64,000 nt of DNA from Uranotaenia lowii (lineage: Eukaryota > Arthropoda > Insecta > Diptera > Culicidae), in the NCBI RefSeq assembly GCF_029784155.1, contig NC_073693.1:337978023-338042022 (forward strand), read 5' to 3'. The notes below the pieces were generated by a model. It had not been told where the DNA came from. It made no database searches and saw only the letters and a list, made by a program, of their open reading frames with translations. A program made the translations under genes and the position numbers. Positions 1 to 10,348 of this stretch are shown one piece after another (the stretch's first letter is position 1; every line of letters starts with the position of its first letter).

Positions 1-1066
1 AAAAATGACAAAAATGACAAAAATGACAAAAATGACAAAAATGACAAAAATGACAAAAATGACAAAAATGACAAAAATGACAAAAATGACAAAAATGACA
101 AAAATGACAAAAATGACAAAAATGACAAAAATGACAAAAATGACAAAAATGACAAAAATGACAAAAATGACAAAAATGACAAAAATGACAAAAATGACCA
201 AAATGACAAAAATGACAAAAATGACAAAAAAGTCAAAAATGACAAAAATGACAAAAATGACAAAAATGACAAAAATGACAAAAATGACAAAAATGACAAA
301 AATGACAAAAATGACAAAAATGACAAAAATGACAAAAATGACAAAAATGACAAAAATGACAAAAATGACAAAAATGACAAAAATGACAAAAATGACAAAA
401 ATGACAAAAATGACAAAAATGACAAAAATGACAAAAATGACAAAAATGACAAAAATGACAAAAATGACAAAAATGACAAAAATGACAAAAATGACAAAAA
501 TGACAAAAATGACAAAAATGACAAAAATGACAAAAATGACAAAAATGACAAAAATGACAAAAATGACAAAAATGACAAAAATGACAAAAATGACAAAAAT
601 GACAAAAATGACAAAAATGACAAAAATGACAAAAATGACAAAAATGACAAAAATGACAAAAATGACAAAAATGACAAAAATGACAAAAATGACAAAAATG
701 ACAAAAATGACAAAAATGACAAAAATGACAAAAATGACAAAAATGACAAAAATGACAAAAATGACAAAAACGACAAAAATGACAAAAATGACAAAAATGA
801 CAAAAATGACAAAAATGACAAAAATGACAAAAATGACAAAAATGACAAAAATGACAAAAATGACAAAAATGACAAAAATGACAAAAATGACATAAATGAC
901 ACAAATGACAAAAACGACAAAAATGACAAAAATGACAAAAATGACAAAAATGACAAAAATGACAAAAATGACAAAAATGACAAAAATGACAAAAATGACA
1001 AAAATGACAAAAATGACAAAAATGACAAAAATGACAAAAATGACAAAAATGACAAAAAGATGACAA
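1..1066 (+). repeat. 9-bp satellite array, unit AAAAATGAC
   Basis: About 118 near-perfect head-to-tail copies of AAAAATGAC. A few variants occur (AAAGTCA near 232, a CGAC unit near 771, a cluster of changed units at 890-920). The array is cut by the left window edge, so its true length is unknown, and it ends at an AGATGACAAAATT junction. Because 9 is a multiple of 3, both strands give long tripeptide ORFs (MTK, HFC); these are not genes. The same word recurs at 3143-4679, 24663-24782 and 54411-54494. Confidence 0.97.
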
Positions 1067-2804
1067 AATTAAAAGAAACATAATAGTTTTAATTATTTTC
1101 AGGTAACCATGAATTTATTTGGTAATTTAAACGTTCTTTTTTCGTTTGATAAAGTTTCAGCCAAATTCAGTCATCATCTTTAAGTTGCATCGTTTCGTCA
1201 CCCTTCCTGGAAGCGAAAAAGAAAAAAAAAAACATACTCCTGTCAAGCAAATTTCATGCATCGGCTGCTCCTAGAATTGTTGTCACTTTTGATTTCGGTC
1301 GCCCGTCAAATCTTTGTCAAATATCCAAACATGACCGGCGTTATTTCGAGCGACCGACCGAGGACGAAGAGACGTTTTTTTTTTTGGGATGAAAAAGAAA
1401 ATTTTATACCTCCCCAAAAATGGAATGCCATTTTATTATACGCTTTGCACCATGTAGCAGAGAAATGAACGTCGAAAAGATGGATTGCCCTTAAGAAACT
1501 GGTAGGTTATCCTGGGAATCAAGCTTTTTGATAACTCTTAAAACCATGAAAAAAATTCTATTTTTCAGATAATTTGTGAGGAATAAAATTTGTCAAAAAT
1601 ATATTTTTTTAACTGTAAATAATTTAACATCTTACCTATTTCTAAATAAAATCATTCAATTTTTCAGACATATTCCAAAAAAATGAGCAAAGCCACATCT
1701 GGACCAGGTAACTCCAAACTAGAAAACTAGAAAAGACGAATGTCGAGCATGTCTCGGCTTTCACTTCCAGCATCCAACCCGAATAGAAAAGGATGAAAAG
1801 GCTAAGGCTCCATAGAGAAGAGCAAAAAAATCAGGAGGAAAAAATCACTCCTTTAACATTTGGGATTCCGCCAGCAGTAGTCAGGAAACATCTCATCCCT
1901 TTGGAATTGTTTTCTCGATGCGGGTAAATGAAAAATTTCGGCTGATGGCTGGGAAAGTCGTCACCCAAGAAGACGGTGCAAGCTAGGGAAAAAAATTAGA
2001 TTGAATAGGTACCGAGGTGTGAATTACATTTTCGACTGGAGCCAAAAGGGCACTCGGGTGGAGGGAAAAAATCTCAATTTTCCGCCTTTGGAGCAGATTT
2101 TTCTTTTCTGGGATTTTGCGTTTGTATGATTCGGTTGAGATATTCGAAAATTCCATGTAGATAAAACGCAAATCATGACAAAGAGGATGTTCGTTTAGTG
2201 GAAATCTGAGATGCTTTTGATGATTATCTACTGGGCTCTGGATGACAGTTTGTTTATTTATTCAAATTTCTTGCAAGGAACTTATTTGATTTCACGGGTA
2301 GTTTAAAATTCTCGTTTTTCCGACCATTAATTGATTTTTTGTTGTTGAAAATACTTTGTTACTATGTGTGAAACAAACATTAAAATAGGGTTTTACAAGT
2401 CATTCTCTTATTTTCCCTTTGAAGAGTTTTTTTTTCAAATAATAGAAATTTAATTTGATTTCAACAATAACAAGTTTATGGTGTGCTTGTTTACTTTTGT
2501 GACGTAAGTTCTTGCTTGACTTGGTCGTTTTTGACTACTGTAGACGTTACCCTCATTTTTCATCTGATATTTACAAGTTTTTTAATTGGACACCAACAAA
2601 TTCAGTTGTTTCACTTCAAAAAAGGGACGTAAACACTTCTGGAGATGATTTTTTTTTCTAACTGGTTTAATTTAAATTTTTCTTTATTCATTTCATTTTA
2701 TGACTCGCATTTCAATTCGAATTATTTATAAATTAACATAAAACATATTTTTGTTGATTTATAGGAATTTAACCCATTAAGGTCATTATAATAATTATAA
2801 GCAA
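1067..2804. other. No gene recognised; AT-rich spacer
   Basis: Only ORFs shorter than 75 codons occur, with no recognisable domain. Acceptor-like TTTTTCAG sites (near 1563 and 1660) and one donor-like site (CCAG/GTAACT near 1707) could frame a 40-nt exon, but no coherent coding frame supports it. The segment separates two oppositely oriented AAAAATGAC arrays. Confidence 0.6.
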
Positions 2805-3018
2805 TCTTGGATCCACAGAAAAAAGCAAAAATAATGTTGGTTTTTCAGTACAAAATATTCAATTTTCCCAGTCATAGCTAAAAGTTCAAATTTTCTCATG
2901 TTGGTGTTACTTAAAAATTATGCAAAAACCATGAATGATTTTTGGCCCAAAACGAAGCATTTTACACCCCAGAGTTTGAGAAATTCAAAAATGACACCAA
3001 ACCGACTCAGTCTATTTA
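2805..3018 (+). repeat. Dispersed repeat, copy 1
   Basis: This stretch matches 11180-11392 along its length with scattered substitutions. Shared landmarks are TTTTTCAGTACAAAATATT, ACTTAAAAATT, GTTTGAGAAATTC and CGACTCAGTCTATT. Neither copy has an ORF with a known domain. It is probably a piece of an unidentified old transposable element. Confidence 0.8.
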
Positions 3019-3142
3019 ATGTGACGTGTTTCCACTTTGCATTTTAACATTTTTTTTTTAATTTTTTAAATTTGGTATTTTTTTGAATTTTTTTAAATTA
3101 TCTTATTTTTGTAATTCCTGTTATTTAAGTAATTTTTGTCAT

Positions 3143-4679
3143 TTTATTCATTTTTGTCAATTTTGTCATTTTTGTGATATTTGTAATTTTTGTCATTTTT
3201 GTCATTTTGGACATTTTTGTTATTTTTGTCATTTTTTTTTATTTTGTTTATTTTTGTCATTTTTGTCATTTTTGTCATTTTTGTCATTTTTGTCATTTTT
3301 GTCATTTTTGTCATTTTTGTCATTTTTGTCATTTTTGTCATTTTTGTCATTTTTGTCATTTTTGTCACTTTTGTCATTATTGTCATTTTTGTCATTTTTG
3401 TCATTTTTGTCATTTTTGTCATTTTTGTCATTTTTGTCATTTTTGTCATTTTTGTCATTTTTGTCATTTTTGTCATTTTTGTCATTTTTGTCATTTTTGT
3501 CATTTTTGTCATTTTTGTCATTTTTGTCATTTTTGTAATTTTTGTCATTTTTGTCATTTTTGTCATTTTTGTCATTTTTGTCATTTTTGTCATTTTTTGT
3601 CATTTTTGTCATTTTTGTCATTTTTGTCATTTTTGTCATTTTTGTCATTTTTGTCATTTTTGTCATTTTTGTCATTTTTGTCATTTTTGTCATTTTTGTC
3701 ATTTTTGTCATTTTTGTCATTTTTGTCATTTTTGTCATTTTAGTCATTTTAGTCATTTTAGTCATTTTTGTCATTTTTGTCATTTTTGTCATTTTTGTCA
3801 TTTTTGTCATTTTTGTCATTTTTGTCATTTTTGTCATTTTTGTCATTTTTGTCATTTTTGTCATTTTTGTCATTTTTGTCATTTTTGTCATTTTTGTCAT
3901 TTTTGTCATTTTTGTCATTTTTGTCATTTTTGTCATTTTTGTCATTTTTGTCATTTTTGTCATTTTTGTCATTTTTGTCATTTTTGTCATTTTTGTCATT
4001 TTTGTCATTTTTGTCATTTTTGTCATTTTTGTCATTTTTGTCATTTTTGTCATTTTTGTCATTTTTGTCATTTTTGTCATTTTTGTCATTTTTGTCATTT
4101 TTGTCATTTTTGTCATTTTTGTCATTTTTGTCATTTTTGTCATTTTTGTCATTTTTGTCATTTTTGTCATTTTTGTAATTTTTGTAATTTTTGTCATTTT
4201 TGTCATTTTTGTCATTTTTGTCATTTTTGTCATTTTTGTCATTTTTGTCATTTTTGTCATTTTTGTCATTTTTGTCATTTTTGTAATTTTTGTCATTTTT
4301 GTAATTTTTGTCATTTTTGTCATTTTTGTCATTTTTGTCATTTTTGTCATTTTTGTCATTTTTGTCATTTTTGTCATTTTTGTCATTTTTGTCATTTTTG
4401 TCATTTTTGTCATTTTTGTCATTTTTGTCATTTTTGTCATTTTTGTCATTTTTGTCATTTTTGTCATTTTTGTCATTTTTGTCATTTTTGTCATTTTTGT
4501 CATTTTTGTCATTTTTGTCATTTTTGTCATTTTTGTCATTTTTGTCATTTTTGTCATTTTTGTCATTTTTGTCATTTTTGTCATTTTTGTCATTTTTGTC
4601 ATTTTTGTCATTTTTGTCATTTTTGTCATTTTTGTCATTTTTGTCATTTTTGTCATTTTTGTCATTTTTGTCATTTTTG
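3143..4679 (-). repeat. 9-bp satellite array, unit AAAAATGAC on the minus strand
   Basis: About 160 tandem copies of GTCATTTTT, the reverse complement of the unit at 1-1066. The left edge (3143-3230) is degenerate and the homogeneous core starts near 3250. Variants include GTAATTTTT units near 4170-4195 and 4285-4310 and three GTCATTTTA units near 3740-3765. A 1-bp insertion near 3596 shifts the translation register, which is why several overlapping tripeptide ORFs (HFC, SFL, IFV) appear. They are not genes. Confidence 0.97.
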
Positions 4680-5483
4680 GTTATATTCATAAACTGACAT
4701 ACTTGTCAAATTTTCCACCTGATGTTGGATGATTCAGAAAATATCGATGAGTAATTATGAAAAAGCTACAAAATCATCAAAAACTTATGGTTTCAGTAAA
4801 AGAGCTTGGGTGTCTCGGTGTTTATTTCACTGTAAATAGCTTCATTGTACTTTGATTATCGTTTATTCCAGATTTTTTTTTCATATATCCAGGCTTGTCT
4901 ATAAAGCCAATAAAAAATTCGAGAAAAGTAAAATCTGACCGGGATGCCAGGTACTATTTGACATTTTCCGGATTTTACTGGGGTTTATTTAGATAATTTG
5001 CTTAATCAAATGAATACTTATTCTTTGAAAATTTTTAGATTTTGCGTTCTAAAACGATTTGTAAGAGTCAATTTAAATATAAACATCCATTATTCTCTAA
5101 CCCTTGGATACGATTTTAACACTGCTGCTGTCATTCGATTAAAACATAAAATTTTAAGTAATTTACTTTCTTTATCCTCTAGTATGCTAGAGAATAATGC
5201 CTAGATTCTGTTGAGGTATGCTCTTTTTTACAAATTTTTCAAAAAATCGTCCAGAACCGGCAGTGTAGATTCGTTTGGTAGAAATTCATCTGATTCAATA
5301 TAAAATAAGCAATTTCAAATAGCTTGGCACCTGTTTTGATATGTTTTGTCCCAGATTTTACTGGAACCCATTCTCTGGTGATAAGCGTCCTACAAGCGAC
5401 AATTTATCCTAATTTTTAAATACAAAGTTCCCTGAATTTTGGAAAAAAAATGTTGACAACCCTGTTCCTGACACTTTCACTAT
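4680..5483. other. No gene recognised
   Basis: AT-rich sequence without long ORFs, tandem repeats or clear terminal inverted repeats. A TTTTACTGG motif recurs near 4975 and 5355 and could be transposon debris, but I could not define ends. Confidence 0.5.
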
Positions 5484-5491
5484 CTAACATC

Positions 5492-5884
5492 CAGGAATGC
5501 CAGGTGGATTCGTCAAAAATCAAGACACCATGAAAAAAAGCAGTATTTTTCAGGACACCACAAATTTGCATAAATTGCATAAATAAAGGCGAATAGGTGG
5601 GACTGCAGATGTCTTAATTTATGCACTGGGGCGATCAGAATCTAAGCTGCCATGCAGTTCATATGGAATAACACCATTCAAATATCGTTGAACTATTTAT
5701 TACAGATTTATTCGATATCCTGATAAATTAACTTTAAATTAAATTAAAATTAAAACATTTTTTGAAAACCAATTGAAAGACAATTTTTCAAAAATCTTGA
5801 CAAATCCTGTCAATTCAAAAAAATCAGGACGGTCTTTCGAAAATCAGGACAAATCCTAATCTATCAGTACATCTGGCACCTCTG
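5492..5884. mobile_element. hAT-like MITE, 393 bp
   Basis: The flanks carry a perfect 8-bp direct repeat CTAACATC (5484-5491 and 5885-5892), the usual hAT target duplication. The ends are imperfect inverted repeats, CAGGAATGCCAGGTG on the left and CAGAGGTGCCAGATG read inward from the right, fitting the hAT CAGNG end rule. Subterminal copies of AATCAGGAC/AATCAAGAC lie near both ends. There is no transposase, so it is non-autonomous. Confidence 0.85.
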
Positions 5885-6065
5885 CTAACATCTCTCCAAA
5901 AACTGCCTGATCCGATGCAACACACCTACTCTTGAGAGAACCCGTCGTGTAGTTAACTTTCTCTTTCTCTCCTATTGCTTGTTGTAAATCTCGATTTTCT
6001 CTGCATATATCATACGGGGAAGCATATGAGAGAATCCAATCCATTTTTTTGATTTATCTACATGA

Positions 6066-7258
6066 AGGGTGACACGGACAAAATTTGGTCAATATCAACT
6101 TGACGTATTTCTTTCAATTTTGCTTAAAAAAAAAACCTAAACACCTCTCATTTTGAAGGTGTGTGTGTAGAATGTTGCTCTTATTTTGATTTTGGAATTC
6201 ACTCTTCAGTTGTCAAAATGCCTTCCAAGGAAGAAGAGCAGCATATCAAAATTTTGCTCGCGCATCGCGAAAATCCGAGCTACTCGCACACAAAGCTGGC
6301 AAAGTCGCTAAAAGTTGTCAAATCAACCGTTACAAATGTAATTAAAGTGTTTGGAGAACGTTTGTCTACAGCCAGGAAGTCTGGATTAGGGGGAAATCGA
6401 AAACCGGAAGCCGCTGAGACAACAAAGAGAGTTGCCGGTAGTTTCAAGCGAAACTCTAACCTCTCTCTCCGAGATGCCGCAAATAAGCTGGGTTTATCGT
6501 TTACAACCGTGCATCGAGCCAAAAAACGAGCCGGACTATCGACTTACAAGAAGGTAGCGACTCCAAATTGCGATGATAAACAAAAAAAGACGGCCAAAGC
6601 GCGATCCCGGAGGCTGTACACGACGATGCTGACGAAGTTTGACTGCGTGGTAATGGACGACGAAACCTACGTCAAAGCCGACTAAAAGCAGCTTTTGGGA
6701 CAGGAGTTTTATACGGCAAAAGGAAGGGGAAAGATAGCAGATATTTTCAAGCACATGTCAAAGTTCGCGAAGAAATATCTGGTTTGGCAAGTCATCTGTA
6801 CCTGTGGCTTGAAAAGCAGCATTTTCATAGCTTCCGGGACTGTCAACCAAGAAATTTACGTGAAAGAGTGTTTGAATAAACGTCTACTGCCTTTCCTGAA
6901 GAAACACGGTTGTTCCGTACTGTTTAGGCCGGATTTGGCATCTTGCCATTACGGTAAAAAGGCTATGGAGTGGTACGCCGCCAACAACGTGCAGGTGGTT
7001 CCCAAGGACAGGCAGTTCAAGGCAAACTGGTTTTCTGCGGCGAAGAAGGTGGACAAGGTGGTTGTACAAAATACGATGGCAGGGGTTAAGCGTAAGGCCC
7101 GGCAATTCGGATTTAGAAAAGCGAAAGCTTTACTGAATATTTTTCCTGAATTTTATACTAATTAAACTTGAAAAGGAAATTTAATTTGATTTTTTAAATA
7201 AACGATTTCACTGATTTACACGCGATTTCCTTTGACCAAATTTTGACCGTATAACCCT
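6066..7258 (+). mobile_element. Mariner (ITmD37E-type) element, inactive
   Basis: Roughly 1.2 kb bounded by inverted repeats of about 28 bp. The left end reads AGGGTGACACGGACAAAATT and the right end, reverse complemented, AGGGTTATACGGTCAAAATT; both continue TGGTCAA. The expected TA target duplication is not clean: the left flank reads TGA and the right flank, read inward, TTA, suggesting one mutated copy. A degraded transposase reading frame fills the interior. Confidence 0.85.
6218..7165 (+). pseudogene. ITmD37E-type mariner transposase, broken
   Basis: Reading starts at ATG 6218 (MPSKEEEQH), after the left inverted repeat. The first part has the paired helix-turn-helix DNA-binding region (KLAKSLKVVKSTVTN, then LSLRDAANKLGLSFTTVHR). 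The first catalytic aspartate is in VVMDDETYVKAD. A TAA stop follows immediately (6683-6685); the frame then resumes with YTAKGRGKIADIFKHM and reaches the second aspartate in FRPDLASCHYGKK. After VQVVPKD the sequence jumps to NWFSAAKKVDKVVVQ, so an internal deletion has removed the block that normally carries the catalytic glutamate. The remaining C-terminus runs to TAA at 7165. With a stop and the third catalytic residue missing, the protein cannot be an active transposase. Family assignment rests on the DETYVKAD and PDLASCHYGKK signatures. Confidence 0.9.
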
Positions 7259-7262
7259 TTAA

Positions 7263-7757
7263 GCATCTTAAACTGGATTAAAGTTGTTCACTTTTTGATG
7301 ATACGGAGTAGAAATAATATTTCACTCAAGGTTCAACATTACATGTTACAAAATCAAGTTCTATTTTGTTGATTTTGTCCTCACGGGTCAGTTTTTGGGC
7401 CAATCAACATAATGGTCGGTTTGAAATTCGATAAGGCCGATTTGGCTTCCATAGTCATCATCATCAACGAACCATTTTGTGTTAATCTTAAATTCTCCGA
7501 TACCTCAAAATATAGTTTATTTTTTTTATAATAGTCAATTGATGAGTCTGAAAAGTTTTTTTTTCAATAATTCAATTTATTTATCTTTGATTTCAACTGT
7601 ATTCTACGATTTTTTTAACGAACTGCTTATTTTCAACAATCGAAAACATTTGAGAAAAAAGTTTTATTTTTATTTTTCGATCGATCTGATTAAATATTTG
7701 ATAAGACACTACAAATATGTGTTATTGTTCGAATACTTTGACTCATGATTTGAAACT
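7263..7757. other. No gene recognised
   Basis: AT-rich. An 89-codon Phe/Ile/Tyr-rich open frame at 7479-7748 (+) has no domain and looks like chance in low-GC DNA. The region lies downstream of the poly(A) signal of the minus-strand gene. Confidence 0.5.
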
Positions 7758-7763
7758 TTTATT
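7758..7763 (-). terminator. Poly(A) signal AATAAA of the secreted-protein gene
   Basis: Plus-strand TTTATT reads AATAAA on the minus strand, 15 nt past the stop codon of the 7779-8408 gene. Placement and orientation are right for a compact 3' UTR. Confidence 0.65.
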
Positions 7764-7778
7764 TGTGAAGAAATTCCT

Positions 7779-8408
7779 TCAATACGGCGAATTGCAACGA
7801 TACAGTCTCCACCAAAATTTGTGCTGATTAATATCGTAAGTCTGCTCCCGCCAGACCATCGCCATTTGCCCATTGGAAAGCGGCGAATGATGAACCTCGT
7901 CGTCTACGTACAAAAACTCTCCGGACCAGGAGTTCCGAATCCGGTACTGACCCGGTCTCGAGCCATCCGAAGCCGGAATAAACTGCCAATAGGCCGTCTT
8001 CAGGATCTTCTTAGTGGCCCTATCTGTCAGGACCCTTCGTTTATCGGCAGCCCTAGCTTCCTCATCATCGCCCACCATCAGCCACTCTTTCAGCTTACGG
8101 TTCCGTATAGCATAAGATACGTTCCAAGAATCTTTGGTGTAAAAGTACCATTCAGACGAACGAATCGTCAACGGGTAACTTGTAATGTAAACCCACCGGA
8201 GTTTGTCCCATTTGAAGACTCGATCCAGGTCAGCAATCAGATCGCCTCTGGTTGCCACCGAATTGATTTTGACACAGTCGTTGGGATAAGTTTCCAGGTC
8301 TAGTTGCTCACGTCTCGAGCACTCACAATTGCAGTAGGGACTTGAGATTTTGGTCAAGGCTTTACAGCTGAGAAACATCAGCAGAAGTAACTTCAAAATA
8401 TACTCCAT
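7779..8408 (-). CDS. Secreted 209-residue protein, single exon, unknown function
   Basis: An intact 209-residue frame with clearly higher GC than its surroundings. It starts at ATG 8408 in a good context (A at -3, G at +4). Residues 1-19 (MEYILKLLLLMFLSCKALT) look like a cleavable signal peptide. The mature part has a Cys cluster CNCEC at about 26-30 plus isolated Cys near 44 and 205. It contains repeated aromatic strand-like blocks: RWVYITSYPL, EWYFYTKDSWNVSYAIRN, YWQFIPASDGS, GQYRIRNSWSGEFLYV and KFWWRLYRC. The W-x-F then Y-x-I/L-x-N rhythm suggests an all-beta, possibly beta-trefoil-like fold of the kind in small secreted insect lectin-like proteins, but I do not recognise the family and assign no function. 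No intron is evident. A TATA box at 8448-8455 and a poly(A) signal at 7758-7763 frame it tightly. It sits between a dead mariner and a satellite array and appears to be the only intact host gene here. Confidence 0.8.
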   Translation of the reverse strand: MEYILKLLLLMFLSCKALTKISSPYCNCECSRREQLDLETYPNDCVKINSVATRGDLIADLDRVFKWDKLRWVYITSYPLTIRSSEWYFYTKDSWNVSYAIRNRKLKEWLMVGDDEEARAADKRRVLTDRATKKILKTAYWQFIPASDGSRPGQYRIRNSWSGEFLYVDDEVHHSPLSNGQMAMVWREQTYDINQHKFWWRLYRCNSPY

Positions 8409-8415
8409 GATTTTG

Positions 8416-8455
8416 ACTGAGTAAGTTCTGTTAGCTTAAAGTTGTGTTATTTATA
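8416..8455 (-). promoter_or_regulatory. Core promoter (TATA box and initiator-like site) for the secreted-protein gene
   Basis: On the minus strand TATAAATA (8448-8455) is followed by the arthropod initiator motif TCAGT (8416-8420). The start codon is at 8408, which implies a 5' leader of only about 10-20 nt. The TATA-to-initiator spacing, about 37 bp, is slightly longer than the usual 30-31 bp, so the true start may lie a few bases upstream of TCAGT. Confidence 0.55.
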
Positions 8456-8643
8456 GTGTTTTTGCGCAACTAATTCGGTTAATCGAAACAAATCGATTCT
8501 TTATGCCTGCTTGATCACCACTAAGCATGAAGTATGAACAATCACTACTGATATCAGTTAAAAGAATATTCAAGAGAGTAATATTGCATTTTTCAATAAT
8601 CTCTGAAGGTAAGGAAAAAGTAGATAAATTTAAATTTTTTTGA

Positions 8644-9634
8644 ACTTGCCAATTTTGAAAGTTTTGACAATTTTGACAATGGTGCCAATTTTGCCAAAAC
8701 GGCCAATTTTGACAATGTTGACAACTTTGACCATTCTTAAAATTTTGACAATTTGTCAATTTTGACAATTTTATCAATGATGTCAATTTTGTCAATTTTG
8801 TCAATTTTGTCAATTTTGTCAATTTTGTCAATTTTGTCAATTTTGTCAATTTTGTCAATTTTGTCAATTTTGTCAATTTTGTCAATTTTGTCAATTTTGT
8901 CAATTTTGTCAATTTGTCCATTTTGTCAAATTTGTCAATTTTGTCAATTCTGTCAATTTTGTCAATTTTGTCAATTTTGTCAATTTTGTCAATTTTGTCA
9001 ATTTTGTCAATTTTGTCAATTTTGTCAATTTTGTCAATTTTGTCAATTTTGTCAATTTTGTCAATTTTGTCAATTTTGTCAATTTTGTCAATTTTGTCAA
9101 TTTTGTCAATTTTGTCAATTTTGTCAATTTTGTCAATTTTGTCAATTTTGTCAATTTTGTCAATTTTGTCAATTTTGTCAATTTGTCAATTTTGTCAATT
9201 TTGTCAATTTAGTCAATTTTGTCAATTTTGTCAATTTTGTCAATTTTGTCAATTTTGTCAATTTTGTCAATTTTGTCAATTTTGTCAATTTTGTCAATTT
9301 TGTCAATTTTGTCAATTTTGTCAATTTTGTCAATTTTGTCAATTTTGTCAATTTTGTCAATTTTGTCAATTTTGTCAATTTTGTCAATTTTGTCAATTTT
9401 GTCAATTTTGTCAATTTTGTCAATTTTGTCAATTTTGTCAATTTTGTCAATTTTGTCAATTTTGTCAATTTTGTCAATTTTGTCAATTTTGTCAATTTTG
9501 TCAATTTTGTCAATTTTGTCAATTTTGTCAATTTTGTCAATTTTGTCAATTTTGTCAATTTTGTCAATTTTGTCAATTTTGTCAATTTTGTCAATTTTGT
9601 CAATTTTTTTCAATTTTTTTCAATTTTGACAATT
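8644..9634 (+). repeat. 9-bp satellite array, unit AATTTTGTC, with degenerate AATTTTGAC border
   Basis: From about 8756 the tract is a near-perfect run of AATTTTGTC (about 97 units). The left border, 8644-8755, is degenerate and mostly of the GAC type (AATTTTGAC, AATTTTGCC). Deletions near 8914 and 9181 shift the phase, splitting the tripeptide ORFs (SIL, QFC, VNF) that result from the 9-bp period. No coding. Confidence 0.95.
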
Positions 9635-10088
9635 TGTCAATTTTCTCAATTTTGACAAATTTGACAATTTTGACAATTTTGACAATTATGACAATTTTGA
9701 CAATTTTGACAATTTTGACAATTTTGACAATTTTGACAATTTTGACAATTTTGACAATTTTGACAATTTTGACAATTTTGACAATTTTGACAATTTTGAC
9801 AATTTTGACAATTTTGACAATTTTGACAATTTTGACAATTTTGACAATTTTGACAATTTTGACAATTTTGTCAATTTTGACAATTTTGACAATTTTGACA
9901 ATTTTGACAATTTTGACAATTTTGACAATTTTGACAATTTTGACAATTTTGACAATTTTGACAATTTTGACAATTTTGACAATTTTGACAATTTTGACAA
10001 TTTTGACAATTTTGATTATTTTCGCAAGTTTTACAATTTCGACACTTTTGACAATTTTGACAATTTTGACAATTTTGGCAATTTTGAA
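9635..10088 (+). repeat. 9-bp satellite array, unit AATTTTGAC
   Basis: This continues the preceding array with a one-base unit change (GTC to GAC). One GTC unit is embedded near 9869. The junction (9605-9660) contains irregular units with extended T runs. The unit is not the reverse complement of the previous one, so this is a variant switch and not an inversion. The array decays from 10015 on. Confidence 0.95.
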
Positions 10089-10171
10089 AATTTATCTCAA
10101 GTTTGTCGTTTTAATGACACCCAACCCAATGAGATTTTTTTTTGTTTTGGACAGCTTCCCAATTTAGTTAC

Positions 10172-10273
10172 CTGAATTCCCTGGGCGATGCTGTAGACGG
10201 ACCAAAGTTCGATGACGTTCCACATGGATGCGATGGCCCCGAGAACGACAACCGTCGACAGGACTACCAGAAT
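10172..10273 (-). CDS. Internal exon (102 nt) encoding a transmembrane segment; gene unknown
   Basis: On the minus strand a pyrimidine tract (TTCTTTCTTTTCCCCCAACAG) ends in an AG acceptor at 10274, and the exon ends CAG/GTAACT with the donor at 10171. The 102-nt exon is a whole number of codons. One frame reads ILVVLSTVVVLGAIASMW followed by NVIELWSVYSIAQGIQ, a plausible membrane helix with an amphipathic extension. A second frame is also open but polar and Arg/His-rich; the third has a stop. GC is well above the flanks. No neighbouring exon of the same gene is recognisable within the window, so the introns are presumably long and packed with repeats. I do not recognise the protein. It could also be a fossil exon, but both splice sites look intact. 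Confidence 0.6.
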
Positions 10274-10348
10274 CTGTTGGGGGAAAAGAAAGAACGTAGC
10301 ATATCACACAGTGTCGTGTCATTAATGGTTTGGTTTGCAAGGTTCTGA

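Noticed and set aside
1..1066. CRISPR-like array
   Set aside because: Units are 9 bp with no spacers, and the DNA is eukaryotic.
1660..1710. 40-nt exon between TTTTTCAG and CAG/GTAACT
   Set aside because: Too short, no partner exon, no coding signal; chance sites are expected in AT-rich DNA.
3083..4732. Long HFC, IFV, SFL, MTK and NDK tripeptide ORFs on both strands
   Set aside because: A product of the 9-bp unit (three codons) without stops; no start context, no non-repeat domain.
9600..9660. Inversion breakpoint in the 9-bp array
   Set aside because: The two unit types are not reverse complements (AATTTTGTC versus AATTTTGAC), so an inversion cannot explain the switch.
8753..10167. ORFs of 300 and 417 codons through the AATTTTGTC/GAC array
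   Set aside because: Same cause; the frame changes where single bases are missing and no protein feature extends into unique DNA.
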